Positions 13,901-23,700 of a stretch of DNA of 64,000 nucleotides are shown here, in pieces (position 1 is the first letter of the stretch; each line of letters starts with the position of its first letter). Origin of the DNA: Bolinopsis microptera (taxonomy: Eukaryota; Ctenophora; Tentaculata; Lobata; Bolinopsidae); contig NC_087072.1 of the NCBI RefSeq assembly GCF_026151205.1, forward strand, positions 21,480,103-21,544,102. Direction: 5' to 3'. Below the pieces are notes generated by a model that saw only the letters and a list, made by a program, of their open reading frames with translations, was not told the origin of the DNA and made no database searches. Made by a program: the position numbers and the translations under genes.

Positions 13901-16900
13901 GATCCCCAACAGCAGAGGGATAGGTGGAAGGAGCACTTTACTGAACTTCTGAACCCTCCATTATCAAGTGTCGACCTTGCCGACCTTGATACAGTACCAC
14001 CCCAACCCCACTTTAACTCTCTCTCTTGTTCGGATGGACCACCCACCAGAGACGAGATTAGTTATTCCCTGACAAAGCTTAAGAACAACAAAAGCCCAGG
14101 AGTGGACGGGATAACTAACGAGCAACTGAAGTATGGTGCGAGTGCTCTAGTTGATCAACTAGAGTGTCTATTCAAGAAAGTGTGGGAAGAAGAGACTGTT
14201 CCTGAAGATTGGTTAAAGGGTGTGATCATTGTTATTGGGAAGAAAGGAGACACTTCAGTCTGCGGGAACAACAGAGGGATCACCTTAAGGTCTACAGCAT
14301 CCAAGCTTTTTCAGATGATTCTTCTTAAGCGGTTACATGCTGGTATGGAGTGTCTCCTCAGGGAGAATCAGTGCGGATTTAGACAGAACCGCTCATGTAT
14401 TGATCAGATTTATTCTCTCCGAACTATTATTCATAACTGTCTTGAGTTTAACATTCCTCTTTACATTAATTTTGTGGATTTCAAGGCAGCGTTCGATTCT
14501 ATCAGAAGGGACTTTATTTGGTGCAGTATGAGACACTATGGGCTGCCTGAAAAATATGTCAGAATATTTCAGTCATTTTTTGGGGGTACCATGAGTGCCG
14601 TGAGGGTTAATGGGGAGCTGACAGACTGGTTTGATGTTAACTCAGGCACAGGTCAGGGTGACATTCAAGCACCTCCTGTCTTTAATTTCTGCCTAAACTT
14701 TTCTGCATTTCTGGCTGAGACCAACAAGATCATCAGTCAAGGCGCAGTGCTGCAGAAAGAGATGAAGACGGTCGAGGAAAAGGTCATTCTGGACACCGAT
14801 TATGCTGATGACATGGCTATTATGGACAACTCAGGGGAAGGCCTACAGGAATCAACTGATCTATTAGTTCATTACAGCTCCTACGCTGGGCTCAGAATAA
14901 ATGCAAAGAAGACCCAATGCATGGCTGTAAGCAAGTGCGCCTCCCAGCGACCTTTCATCAAGGATGATTGTATTGAGCTGTCGGTTGAGGGTGAACCCGT
15001 CGAGCAGGTTAGCAACTTTGTCTACCTGGGTGCAACTATCAGTGGGGATGGGACAATCAACAGAGACCTGGATGTCCGTATCCAGAAGGCTAATGGCGCC
15101 TTTCATCAGCTCTGGAACATTTGGAATAGCAGAACTATAAAGACTCCAACCAAGATCAGGATCTATAGGGCTGCTGTCCTCACCATCTTGTTGTATGGAG
15201 CTGAAGTCTGGAACACCACCAAAAAGCAGATGAAACGCTTCGAGGTTTTCCATCAAACCTCCTTGAGAAGGATCCTTAGGATTAAATGGTTCTTTCATGT
15301 GACCAACGACGAAGTTCTTAGGAGGGCTGGCATCAAGTCAGTTGAGACTTTCATCAGTGCTGCCAGGCTACGTTGGTATGGACATGTAGTTAGAATGCCA
15401 GACTCTAGACTACCGAGGTTTCTGTTGAACTGGAAGCCAAATTATGGAAAGAGGTCAAGGGGCAGACCCCGTAAGAACTGGAAGTCCTGCGTACTCGAAG
15501 ATGCTGCTAAGTTTACAGGTGTTGAAAACATCGACAACGACACAACAGAAGCTTTGGCTACCAACCGAGTACAGTGGAGACATATGTTACGCCGCCAACG
15601 AGATGTGTGTGATGCAGGCCACTCCAACGACTAGGAGGAGACCTTACCATGTAACATGTATGTATGATATCGTGAGAGCTCACCCGGCTGTAATCTGCTG
15701 CCGGAAATATTATAGCGGTACAATTCCATAAAGCTGGGAGTCACTTTCTTAGGTTTGAAATAGAGAGAAGTGATAATTAGACCGGAATGATATCTCCAAA
15801 CATATCTTCAATTACAATGTGATGTAAATTACGAAGATTGTACATATAAATTATGGCCTTGTGTTGAAGAACGAGACACGCCTTCTTATCTGGGAGGGAG
15901 GCTACACAATTATTTTCAAAATTTAGATTACAATTATTGCAGAGCCGTTCACTGTAATATTAAAAATTCCTTTAGAAAAATATTACAATTTTTTCTCGCT
16001 TTTCCCGATCCAAATCCTGGCAAAATGTTGTATTCGCAATAATTAGTGCACAAGAGCCTGCAATGAAATCATACAACACAACCGACTAAGTGTATGCCCA
16101 ATGGCCAATACTGCATCAACTTTACAAGTATTAAATCACTGTATTAAATCATTGTATTTGCAGGTGTGATATTATCCCGTGAGCAGATGCATCTTTTGGA
16201 ACTGATCTAAATCAGATTAGCATTATGAAACTCGTTAATTGATGGAAAAACCAGGTGTTTTGTTTGGCAACCAACGAAACCCACTCTTATGAAAATCTTG
16301 GCTTCAAAAAGATTTCATATTTAATCGCGAGTGACATGAATTATAGCCTTATCTTTTTAAGTATTTTCAAATAAGGTAACTGGAAGGAGTTTCTAAATTT
16401 TTAGCAGAGACTATAGTCATTTCGTTATCAGTAGATGTGTATAAAATACCAGATAAAAAAATACATGTTAAGTCATCGCACGTTAAACACAATGCTACTG
16501 TCAGAAAAACGTATTTCGTGTAAGTTTGGAACCTCAGCAAACGTGTGCTAGTTAACATAACTTGGCTGAATACAAGTTAATTCAGATAGTTTAAAAACTA
16601 AAGGATTAACCGGAACCAAACCAAAGATGGATGGTTCCAACGCAATGTTTGCCATCTACTTTTTAATAGCGAAACATATCTTGCCATTCTGGAATTTATA
16701 CCATCCATGACGAAAAATTGTATGCCATTTACGTCATCCATCGTCGCCAAAATTGACAAAAAATTCCGGTAAATTTATTCTATTGTTGCCATTTTCGACA
16801 TGGCGGAACCCGAGATTTGTCAAAAACATTTCGTATTTGGAAAGAATATGACTGACTAGTTGCAGCCGGCGGTGAACTTTCTGGCAGTCAAATTTTGTTC

Positions 16901-18310
16901 ACGCTGCAGAATAAATGAAGTCGGTATTTCAGAGAGAGCAAAGGCAAGGTAATAATCACTCGAGAAATGCACATATTCTTAATTTCATCTAGTTCTAAAT
17001 CAGCTTAGAGAGTGAAAGTGAAATTTAAGGTTCAACGTAAAGCCCAGAAATATCTAAATGGCAACACAACTTGAACCATTTGAAAGAAACAACGTGCTAA
17101 GGAAGTAAGGAATACTCACAATGTCCTCTACTATGTATCCGAGGGCTTCAATGCAAGCTTCCTTCAATGGATCGGGAGCATTAGGAGTTGTACAGTTTGT
17201 AACAAGTATCTGGATGAGATCGGGCCACTGATTAAGAGGAAGCTCTATCTGGGAGATTGCTGCAACACACTGGGCAGCATTGGAAGGGTGGGATGACTCT
17301 GTTCCAAGTGTCCGCAGTATCTGAAATATTTGTCAATAGATTAGGATTGATAAACCTTCCAACTCTCCTTGCTTGGTTTATCAGTGCAGTGTAGGTAGTG
17401 TAAGCTACAATCAATATTAATCTGGGTTTCAATATTGATATCGTTCGAACTTAACTCTATGAAATCTAAAAATTAATCTAGATTAAAGAACTTACGTTAG
17501 TTTTAATACCGAGCTTGTTGTTGCCGTCAAAAGTGAGCCACCTCTGTTGGTACTGCACTTTGACAGTCTCATCTTTGCTAGTGAGGTAGTTCTTAAGCTG
17601 GATGGCTGCAGCTTTACGGACATTCTCAGACTGGCCCGCATTTGACAACAGGTTAGATAACTCTACCAATAACAACTCCTGAGATGATTATAGCTAAATT
17701 AGAAAATGCAGTGAGATGAGTATTTTTTAATCATGTTGGTTCAATTATAAAGGAGGTTTAACCAGTAGGCTTTTCTGTCGAAAATCTTTTTTTAAATTTT
17801 ACTAGTATGTTGCAAAATAATCAATCAAGTATCTGAACCAACGAGCGAGCTAAGACAAGGGGATCCCTGAACTTGGCTCCCTTCATACACTCCATTCACA
17901 GGTCACGAGTGTTGGCTTGGAAAAATAACTTACAAGGTTAGAAGCAGCAGCACTTTCGAGGTACTTTTGGGCCGCTTGCAAGGCAACAATATCTGAAAAG
18001 TCGCTGTGTCAGATTCAACTGGAGGATCATCAACATCGTTTTAATAATTATTGAGGTTAGAATAGTTCAAATAATCTGGACTGGAACAATAGCAACTAAG
18101 TTTAATTTCTTCCCAAACCAAATGCACGTTCTTCAGCAAATACAGTGAAAGTACAATTCAGTAAAACAGGGCAGATGGTATAAAACTCTGTGTTAATCCA
18201 GTAAATCTCGGTATAACGCGGCAATAAAATCAAATAAGAACAACATTTGCTAACTACGTACCAACTGAGACAGTTGCCTCGAGAACTTTGTTCAATTCTA
18301 CAGCATTCAT
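4911..18310 (-). CDS. KPNB1: Importin subunit beta-1 (karyopherin beta-1), 16 exons
   Basis: Nuclear import receptor made of HEAT repeats; it binds importin alpha or cargo, FG-nucleoporins and Ran-GTP. Coding exons in gene order: 18310-18262, 17992-17934, 17678-17496, 17320-17120, 8915-8839, 8709-8634, 8464-8266, 8060-7897, 7777-7340, 7225-7080, 6886-6700, 6391-6262, 6102-5897, 5752-5609, 5484-5267, 5067-4911. All introns are GT-AG and every junction keeps phase. The sum is 2634 nt, or 877 residues plus stop, matching the usual length of about 876. Family landmarks are visible: QYQQRWL in exon 3, the acidic [20 protein letters not shown] at the start of exon 9 (the Ran/IBB-binding acidic-loop region), [20 protein letters not shown] and [12 protein letters not shown]. 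The start is chosen at GCCATGA, next to the family N-terminus; an in-frame ATG lies 15 nt upstream. Intron 4 (8916-17119) is expanded by transposons. Exon reading is direct; function is by family. Confidence 0.97.
8916..12129. other. Importin beta intron 4, left part: degenerate repeats
   Basis: Non-coding intron DNA. A diverged duplication is visible: 10930-11170 and 11270-11560 share AAGTCAGACAATTC, TTATGACCT, CTTCATTACAC-like text and GTGTTCTAAACAATTGAGAG-like words. Antisense open stretches at 8971-9378 and 9880-9985 have no recognisable domain. The latter reads [30 protein letters not shown] and may be a fragment of a dead element. Confidence 0.4.
11328..11944. mobile_element. Possible mariner-like MITE remnant
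   Basis: The left end CAGGGTGGCCCAAGTATC and the right end GACTTTTGGACAACCCTG resemble each other as imperfect terminal inverted repeats of the CAGGGTGGCCCAAAAGT type common in mariner-like elements. They also resemble the clearer element at 22732-23493. No coding sequence is present and the match is short, so this is tentative. Confidence 0.3.
12130..15664 (+). mobile_element. Apparently full-length RTE-clade non-LTR retrotransposon
   Basis: A 3.5 kb element inserted antisense to importin beta in its intron 4. It is bounded by a perfect 13-bp TSD, TGATATCGTGAGA, at 12117-12129 and 15665-15677. A 247-nt 5' leader precedes the single long ORF. The 3' end is very short, only about 30 nt after the stop, ending in an ATGTAACATGTATG-type repeat rather than poly(A), as is usual for RTE elements. 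The open frame and undecayed TSD imply a recent insertion. Confidence 0.9.
12377..15634 (+). CDS. RTE retrotransposon polyprotein: AP endonuclease and reverse transcriptase
   Basis: Uninterrupted 1085-residue protein carrying out target-primed reverse transcription. After a basic, Ser/Thr-rich N-terminus there is an APE-type endonuclease (about 85-335) with [36 protein letters not shown] and a terminal GSDHYLV, all expected catalytic motifs. The RT (about 560-870) shows [46 protein letters not shown] and the catalytic YADD at 809-812. A C-terminal region follows with [22 protein letters not shown] and a basic RGRPRKNW motif. No ORF1 is seen, which is normal for RTE. All catalytic blocks are intact, so it may be active. 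Clade assignment (RTE/BovB-like) is from motif style. Confidence 0.93.
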   Translation: MRRASIPSTSNNNATETTHTSNGRSATSNSRTDGSSMTEAGQSLRDPSRLMRRGGTRHPTRFISQQIIHVDPASNKSNPVNYCKQFLRFGTWNVLSLVSSSTQLYQLSQNIDQYRLDLLGITETHMPGSGTTLLDNGSLLIHSGRVDGIKRQGVGLSLSKRIRNSLISFTPTSERVLTARLHSKQINISVVVAYAPTEGAEESEKDKFYRTLTDTFDGLPRHDIKLLLGDFNAKVTSGRYGSEAVIGGESLHSSSNDNGTRLVDFCATNQLVIGGTLFEHKNIHKGTWRSPNGLTVNQIDHICIGKRFRQSLFDVRVCRGADIGSDHYLVLGLLKIKLQSVTKINANRPNVPAIERLRDSTTVTEYNVALQNRFASLDSEVDLEDMWRNLSQTVTDVSLEVLGKRPRKAKEQHLSRKTKDLLIQRAQFKRKDPNSDANRSEYSKLNKLVKKSSKLDDNNWAVRVATDLEEAASKGQQREVWAKIKKISGKNKKPQASCVRDKDGRKITDPQQQRDRWKEHFTELLNPPLSSVDLADLDTVPPQPHFNSLSCSDGPPTRDEISYSLTKLKNNKSPGVDGITNEQLKYGASALVDQLECLFKKVWEEETVPEDWLKGVIIVIGKKGDTSVCGNNRGITLRSTASKLFQMILLKRLHAGMECLLRENQCGFRQNRSCIDQIYSLRTIIHNCLEFNIPLYINFVDFKAAFDSIRRDFIWCSMRHYGLPEKYVRIFQSFFGGTMSAVRVNGELTDWFDVNSGTGQGDIQAPPVFNFCLNFSAFLAETNKIISQGAVLQKEMKTVEEKVILDTDYADDMAIMDNSGEGLQESTDLLVHYSSYAGLRINAKKTQCMAVSKCASQRPFIKDDCIELSVEGEPVEQVSNFVYLGATISGDGTINRDLDVRIQKANGAFHQLWNIWNSRTIKTPTKIRIYRAAVLTILLYGAEVWNTTKKQMKRFEVFHQTSLRRILRIKWFFHVTNDEVLRRAGIKSVETFISAARLRWYGHVVRMPDSRLPRFLLNWKPNYGKRSRGRPRKNWKSCVLEDAAKFTGVENIDNDTTEALATNRVQWRHMLRRQRDVCDAGHSND
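15678..17119. other. Importin beta intron 4, right part
   Basis: AT-rich intron sequence between the RTE element and exon 4 of importin beta. I see no ORF with recognisable domains, no terminal repeats and no RNA gene. Confidence 0.5.
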
Positions 18311-18840
18311 GGCGGTCAGTTGCATAGAAATATAACCAGTCTTCGAAACCTGGCAAACTGGTGAATAACTAAGGAAAGGTCTACTAAGGAAAGGAAGACA
18401 GTATTGCGCGCGAAAGTCAGGTGGGTAGCCCTCCGCACACATTCGAAAGTCATTCGCTCAATAAGAACTTATAAGCAAAAAGATAAATTTGTCAAGCGCG
18501 GCGCGGAAATAGTAGTTATCAGAATAATTTAAATCGATCTTAAATAGTTAGGTTTTATTTAACTTTAACTCATAAATATATTATTTGATACATTTACGTG
18601 TTATTATTAAATTACAAAAATCTAAATTTAACTTCAAAATTTATCAATTTAACAAAAATATATGTAACGACAATCCACTTACGCCGCGCAGATAATGCGC
18701 TGTGCAAGGAATCGTTTTGGAGATGGATAAAATCGAGCGATAGTGTCAAGCGCGAAGACTCTATTTTATATCCAAAATACATTTAGCCCAGTCCTTGCTC
18801 TGTACCGTGTACTGTTGCACTTGTTATTTGACAGTTAAAC
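18311..18840. promoter_or_regulatory. Head-to-head promoter region of KPNB1 and the CAAX protease
   Basis: The 530-bp interval separates the start codons of importin beta (minus) and the Ste24-type protease (plus). The two genes diverge with no other coding sequence between them, so both core promoters must lie here unless a distant 5' exon exists. A GC-rich patch (TTGCGCGCG near 18403, AAGCGCGGCGCGG at 18495-18507) sits amid AT-rich DNA. No specific factor site is claimed. Confidence 0.6.
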
Positions 18841-20262
18841 ATGATGGGGATATGTTGTATGCTGGATATGTTGAAGGATATGCTTGTTGACATTAACTAC
18901 ATGCACTGGAGTCTGGGTTTTGTTACGGCCGAATTCTTCTGGGATCTATACCTCATTCTCCGTCAGAGGAGAACCGTAAAAGAAAATCGGACTGCCAATG
19001 AAGACGTCCAGAAACTGATGGATGAAGAAACGTACAAGAAATCTCGTCTATACAGCTTGGAAAAGATCAACTTCGGTATCCTCCAAGACGCCTATCACGA
19101 GTTAGAATTATTAGCCATCACTCTTACATTCTTCCTGGCCAAGCTGTGGAACTTTTCTGGTAAAAGTATTGAAAGTTTGGGGTACACTGATGAGCTCATT
19201 CAATCCAACATGTTCCTCCTTCAGACCACCATCCTGTCCTTCGTTGTACATCTACCCTGGTCACTGTATAGCACGTTTGTTATCGAAGAAAGGCATGGTT
19301 TCAACAAAATGACGATGGGATTCTACTTCAAAGATTCCCTCAAGAAGATGGCGGTAAGTCAACTTATAACCACTATAATGGTCACACCATTAATATGGCT
19401 GATAAAATGGGGTGGGGATTATTTCTTCATATACGCGTGGGGCTTCACTTTCCTTTTCACCATGGCTATTTTCTTCGTATACATGGACTTCATTGCGCCA
19501 CTGTTTGACAAGTACACCCCCGTCCCTGATTCCCCTCTCCGCACTGCTATTGTTGACCTGGCTAAAAGTATCAACTTCCCTCTCACCAAGTTGTTTGTGG
19601 TCGACGGCTCTAAAAGATCTGCTCACAGCAATGCATTCTTTTACGGCTTCTTCAAGAATAAAAGAATCGTACTGTTCGACACACTACTAGACGACACTTG
19701 TAATCCCATGTTGGGATTGGACGCAGACGGTAACAAGCGCGAGTTTCCAGGTGAAGAGGAGACTGTAACGACAGGAAAGAAGAAGGGTTGTAGCCAGGAG
19801 GAGGTTGTGGCCGTGTTGGGTCATGAACTTGGTCACTGGTATCACGGTCACGTCTGGAAACCAATGATTCTTAACCAGTTCTTAATCCTGGGCATGTTCT
19901 ACACTTTCGGCCTTCTCGTAAAGAATAAGAAGATGTTAGCTGACTTTGGGTTTGTTGAAGAGCAACCTACTCTAATCTCACTTCTGGTTATCTTCCAGTT
20001 CATCTTCAGTCCTTTAAACCGAGTTATGTCAGCCGTATCCATCTACATCACGCGATGTTTCGAGTTCCAAGCTGACAGATTTGCTGTTGGACTCGGTAAG
20101 GGAGAGAAGTTACAAAGCTCATTGATAAAGCTAGTGACAGATAACCTGAGCTTCCCAATGGCCGACAAGATGTTCTCAACATTCAACTACTCTCATCCCC
20201 CAATCCTGGAAAGAATAGCTGCTATCAAGGAGGAAATGGCTAAGAAGTCTAAAACTGAGTAG
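18841..20262 (+). CDS. ZMPSTE24: CAAX prenyl protease 1 (Ste24/ZMPSTE24 family), single exon
   Basis: ER/inner nuclear membrane zinc metalloprotease that removes the -aaX tripeptide from farnesylated CAAX proteins and, in animals with prelamin A, makes the second cut. The 473-residue ORF is close to the usual length (475 in human). It carries the zinc motif HELGH at 328-332 and the third ligand Glu408 in FEFQAD. Family signatures include VIEERHGFN, GGDYFFIYAW, APLFDKYTP, GSKRSAHSNAFFYGFFKNKRIVLFDTLL (split here as GSKRSAHSNA and FKNKRIVLFDTLL), QFIFSPLNR and the C-terminal YSHPPILERI. Several strongly hydrophobic segments fit the multi-pass barrel. There are no introns, unlike its neighbours. 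The first ATG follows an AT-rich leader; other Met codons lie 7, 10 and 14 residues in. Confidence in identity is very high. Confidence 0.97.
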   Translation: MMGICCMLDMLKDMLVDINYMHWSLGFVTAEFFWDLYLILRQRRTVKENRTANEDVQKLMDEETYKKSRLYSLEKINFGILQDAYHELELLAITLTFFLAKLWNFSGKSIESLGYTDELIQSNMFLLQTTILSFVVHLPWSLYSTFVIEERHGFNKMTMGFYFKDSLKKMAVSQLITTIMVTPLIWLIKWGGDYFFIYAWGFTFLFTMAIFFVYMDFIAPLFDKYTPVPDSPLRTAIVDLAKSINFPLTKLFVVDGSKRSAHSNAFFYGFFKNKRIVLFDTLLDDTCNPMLGLDADGNKREFPGEEETVTTGKKKGCSQEEVVAVLGHELGHWYHGHVWKPMILNQFLILGMFYTFGLLVKNKKMLADFGFVEEQPTLISLLVIFQFIFSPLNRVMSAVSIYITRCFEFQADRFAVGLGKGEKLQSSLIKLVTDNLSFPMADKMFSTFNYSHPPILERIAAIKEEMAKKSKTE

Positions 20263-20784
20263 ATGAACAGGAACACTGGTACACTCGGTTTCGGAGTACT
20301 TAATGGATATTCCATTTTTAACACCCTGGCCTATTGTCCTATTCCCGCAGAAGGTTTTTATTACTCTTCGTTTTCCGGAGTAAGTTAAAGCATTTTATTT
20401 TAGCCATTTTGATATAATTGTAATAACTTTAGGCGATTTTCGATATATTAACATCTTGTTTTACCGTTTGAACGAATGAAATCTTTGTTAACTTAGTTTA
20501 ATTATAAGTTATTTCTTTTCTTGAATATGATTAATAATTATGGCGAAGTTTATTCCATGGCCACCAATTTTCCTGCGTCTCAATGCTCACTTAACACAAG
20601 CAAATTGTCACCTCGATGAAATTTTCGTTATTGAAGTGTAAATCGTACTGAAACTCAACTAGTTCATTTCTCAGTTACGTTATGTTCATCATAGTTATTC
20701 AGAATTAGCTCGCTTTAGTAGCTGATTATATCTTAAACCTACCCTTGGAATTTAGTAACAAATCATTGACTTTTAGCTGCAGTA
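20263..20784. other. Intergenic: CAAX protease 3' end and TARDBP promoter/5' UTR
   Basis: 522 bp of AT-rich sequence between the protease stop codon and the TDP-43 start codon in tandem orientation. It must hold the 3' UTR of the first gene and the promoter of the second. No individual element was identified. Confidence 0.5.
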
Positions 20785-23700
20785 ATGGATCCAGGAGTTG
20801 TGTTTGTTGCACCAAACGAAGAAAACGCTGACGACGAAGTAAGTTTTTGAAAATTTTGTTGACATTTTCACAAAATAAATTAACTCAAATTCTAAATAAC
20901 CTTGCTCAAAACGGTTTTAACTACTTGATAAGATCAAGCGAAAACAAAAATCAGATCCTAATCAGCACATGTGAGCATGTCGGCACTCTCCGTGACAGAG
21001 CACTAGTCCCATCTCCTCACACGTCTCTTCCTCCTCCCCACACTGTCCACAACTCCTCCTGCATCTGGTGGACATGAACTTGGGGAACCTCTCACAATAG
21101 TTCTGTCTCTTGTAAGATTCACACTTTTCGTCTGTATCCTCGCAGTCTTGTTCAGACTCTATTTTTGGATGAACATCACACTTTCTGCAGCTCAGTGGAC
21201 AGTAATATCCCATGTATTCCTTGTAGTTGGGTTTTGTGCAGTACCCCTCTCTTGCCCATGTTCCACAGTCCTCCATAGCGTCTCTACAACCACAAATACC
21301 GCAGGTTTTAGCACAACCTGTTGCCATGATCTTCCAGTTGATCCCGTTACCACAGTCCCCTTTTAGTTCCTCACAATCCCCCCTACTATCTGAACACGTG
21401 TCAGTATCAATCGCCTCCCCAGTTCTCTCTAACACAGGATATGCGGCCCACAGCGCTACATCACACATGTTCTCCACTGCTCTGGAGAACTTCACAAACC
21501 CACTCTCTCCCCATCGCTCACCCCAGCTGTTCTTAAGTAAGAAGTAGGCGGGGGTGTACCCGACAGCTACAACGGCGTGGTTTGCGGGGGTCCCACACTC
21601 CTCCTTGAGGAACACTCCTCTTTTGTATTGAAACAACTCTTTAGATGTCTTCAGTCCGACTGCTAAAGGACCTGAGTTAAGTGCTCCCTCCATCGCCCCG
21701 TAGTTAGCCTCTGTTCTCTTGAATCCTGTCAACTTGGCGTTAGTGAACTGGTTCTTGAACCACCCACTCCTACAACTGAATATCCGTCCTTTATACGGGT
21801 AGTCACTTGCGGAACTCTGGGATTGTTTTGTCTTGATCCAGTCCCACTGGTGGAAGTATTGTCCGCCTTTACACCCATTCTTCTCGTTTTTATCGTACAC
21901 ACATTCCAAGGATTCCTGCTCTGAGAACTTCTTCAAAGTTCCCGTCTGGAGAGCGTACCTGGATTCCACCGGTCCAGTTCCTGCGAATGTCCAGCAAGAA
22001 CCGCACATTCCCTGATCCTGTACAAACGTCACGTGACCTGAGCCCACCCAGTTAATCTCTGTAGCAGAGCTGACTAAATGTGAGGTAGAAACAGGGGCCT
22101 GAGCCAGGTAACTAGCGTTGAATCCAGTGTACCGCATCTTCTCCTCTCCTGTCAGATATGACATGAAGTTAATGTCCACTTCGTAACCGTCCTGCCTGCT
22201 GTTTATCTCTATCACTTCCTGGACACTGCTCTCAAATAGTTTGAACCTCAGAACGTTTTGTAATCGGTCAGTTCCGTGCTGTTTCATATCTTGTGGCAGG
22301 TGCTCTTGGTAAAGTGACAGCATTAATTTCTTGTCTTTAACAGCTCTTTTGTAGATATCATCACTGTTCCTCGCGTTGGACGAGGAAAAAATGATTATCA
22401 ATAGAAAAACGTTGAGTCCTGACATTTTCTGTTAGAAACTGAGACTTAAAATACAAATTCTACCAAGAACAAGGGAACTTCTTATTGCGCGTTAAAAACA
22501 AGGAGACTGAATTTAAACTAATTTAATGAGACCCTAGAAATTGATTTACGTTTAATTAAATGGATCGTCTATTGTTATTAAAATCTCAGCTGGTGTCGCG
22601 AGATTCTCAAAATTGTTACGAAACTCATCTTCCACTATATCACTAAAATTAAATTAAACACAATTCTCTGTAGATTAACATTGGATCGATAATATAATTA
22701 AAAATATCTACTTAAATAAGCTATATATATACAGGGTGGGCCAAAAGTCACTGGACATGCGTTGGCCTTAATAGCTCCGCCGTGTTTTATATTTGAGAGC
22801 TGTTGCTTTGCAGATAGCATACTGTACATTCTGGTTCGACGATTCCGTCGTCAAAATTTGAAAATTCGAATATTTTAGACCACGCCCATTCAAAATTAAA
22901 ACACCTATATTGTTTTTTCTGAACATGCTGGATGCCTGATTTTTTCAGAGACGGTAGATTATTAAATGTTGCATCTGATCTGAAAAAATGACGTGAAACA
23001 CATTAGAAATGACGAAGTTATCAAGCATTTTGTGTATCTCGTTAACAAAATTGACTGGGTGATTATGTGACACCGTGACACGACACCTTAATTGGGCAGC
23101 CTTAATGATTCCCATAATGTTTAATGGGGTGGTTAACAGGGTGACCTTATCACGTGATCAGGTAAGCCAATGACCTGATCACACGTAATGAATAAACTCG
23201 TTATGCTTCGTATCTCGGCCATCTGAGAAGCTACAACTCTAATTTTTTTCAGGACAAACGTAATTCGAATGGCCAAACACAATTCAATAAAATTTAGCTC
23301 GATCCAAACTATCAAATAAATGAAAAAATTGAACCTTCATTTATAAAAAAATGAACTCGAATATTTTTCGATTTGACAAATTCCTCGAACCAGTGGTGGT
23401 AGTAAGTCGTACCAGAAAGAATTATTTCAATTGGTCACTCAGTGATTGAGCTATTAAGGCCAACGTATGCCCAGTGACTTTTGGCCCACCCTGCATATAT
23501 ATTAACTCCTAATCTCTTGCAGGGAATTGAGATACCATTAGAAGAAGATAGGACATGTGATATAAAAGTAGTTCAGTCTCAGTTTGCTAATGCAGTGGGG
23601 CTCAGATTTAGGGCACCTGATACTGGACGAATGAGAGCTCTTAAAATGGGTGTGTATTTTGTGGGGAGAACATTTAAATAACGGCATTTTACTTTACTAC

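Noticed and set aside
22039-22425. Reading the ShKT protease as cathepsin C (DPP1) because of its length
   Set aside because: The N-terminal part looks like an I29 propeptide rather than an exclusion domain, and the extra length is the ShKT tail.
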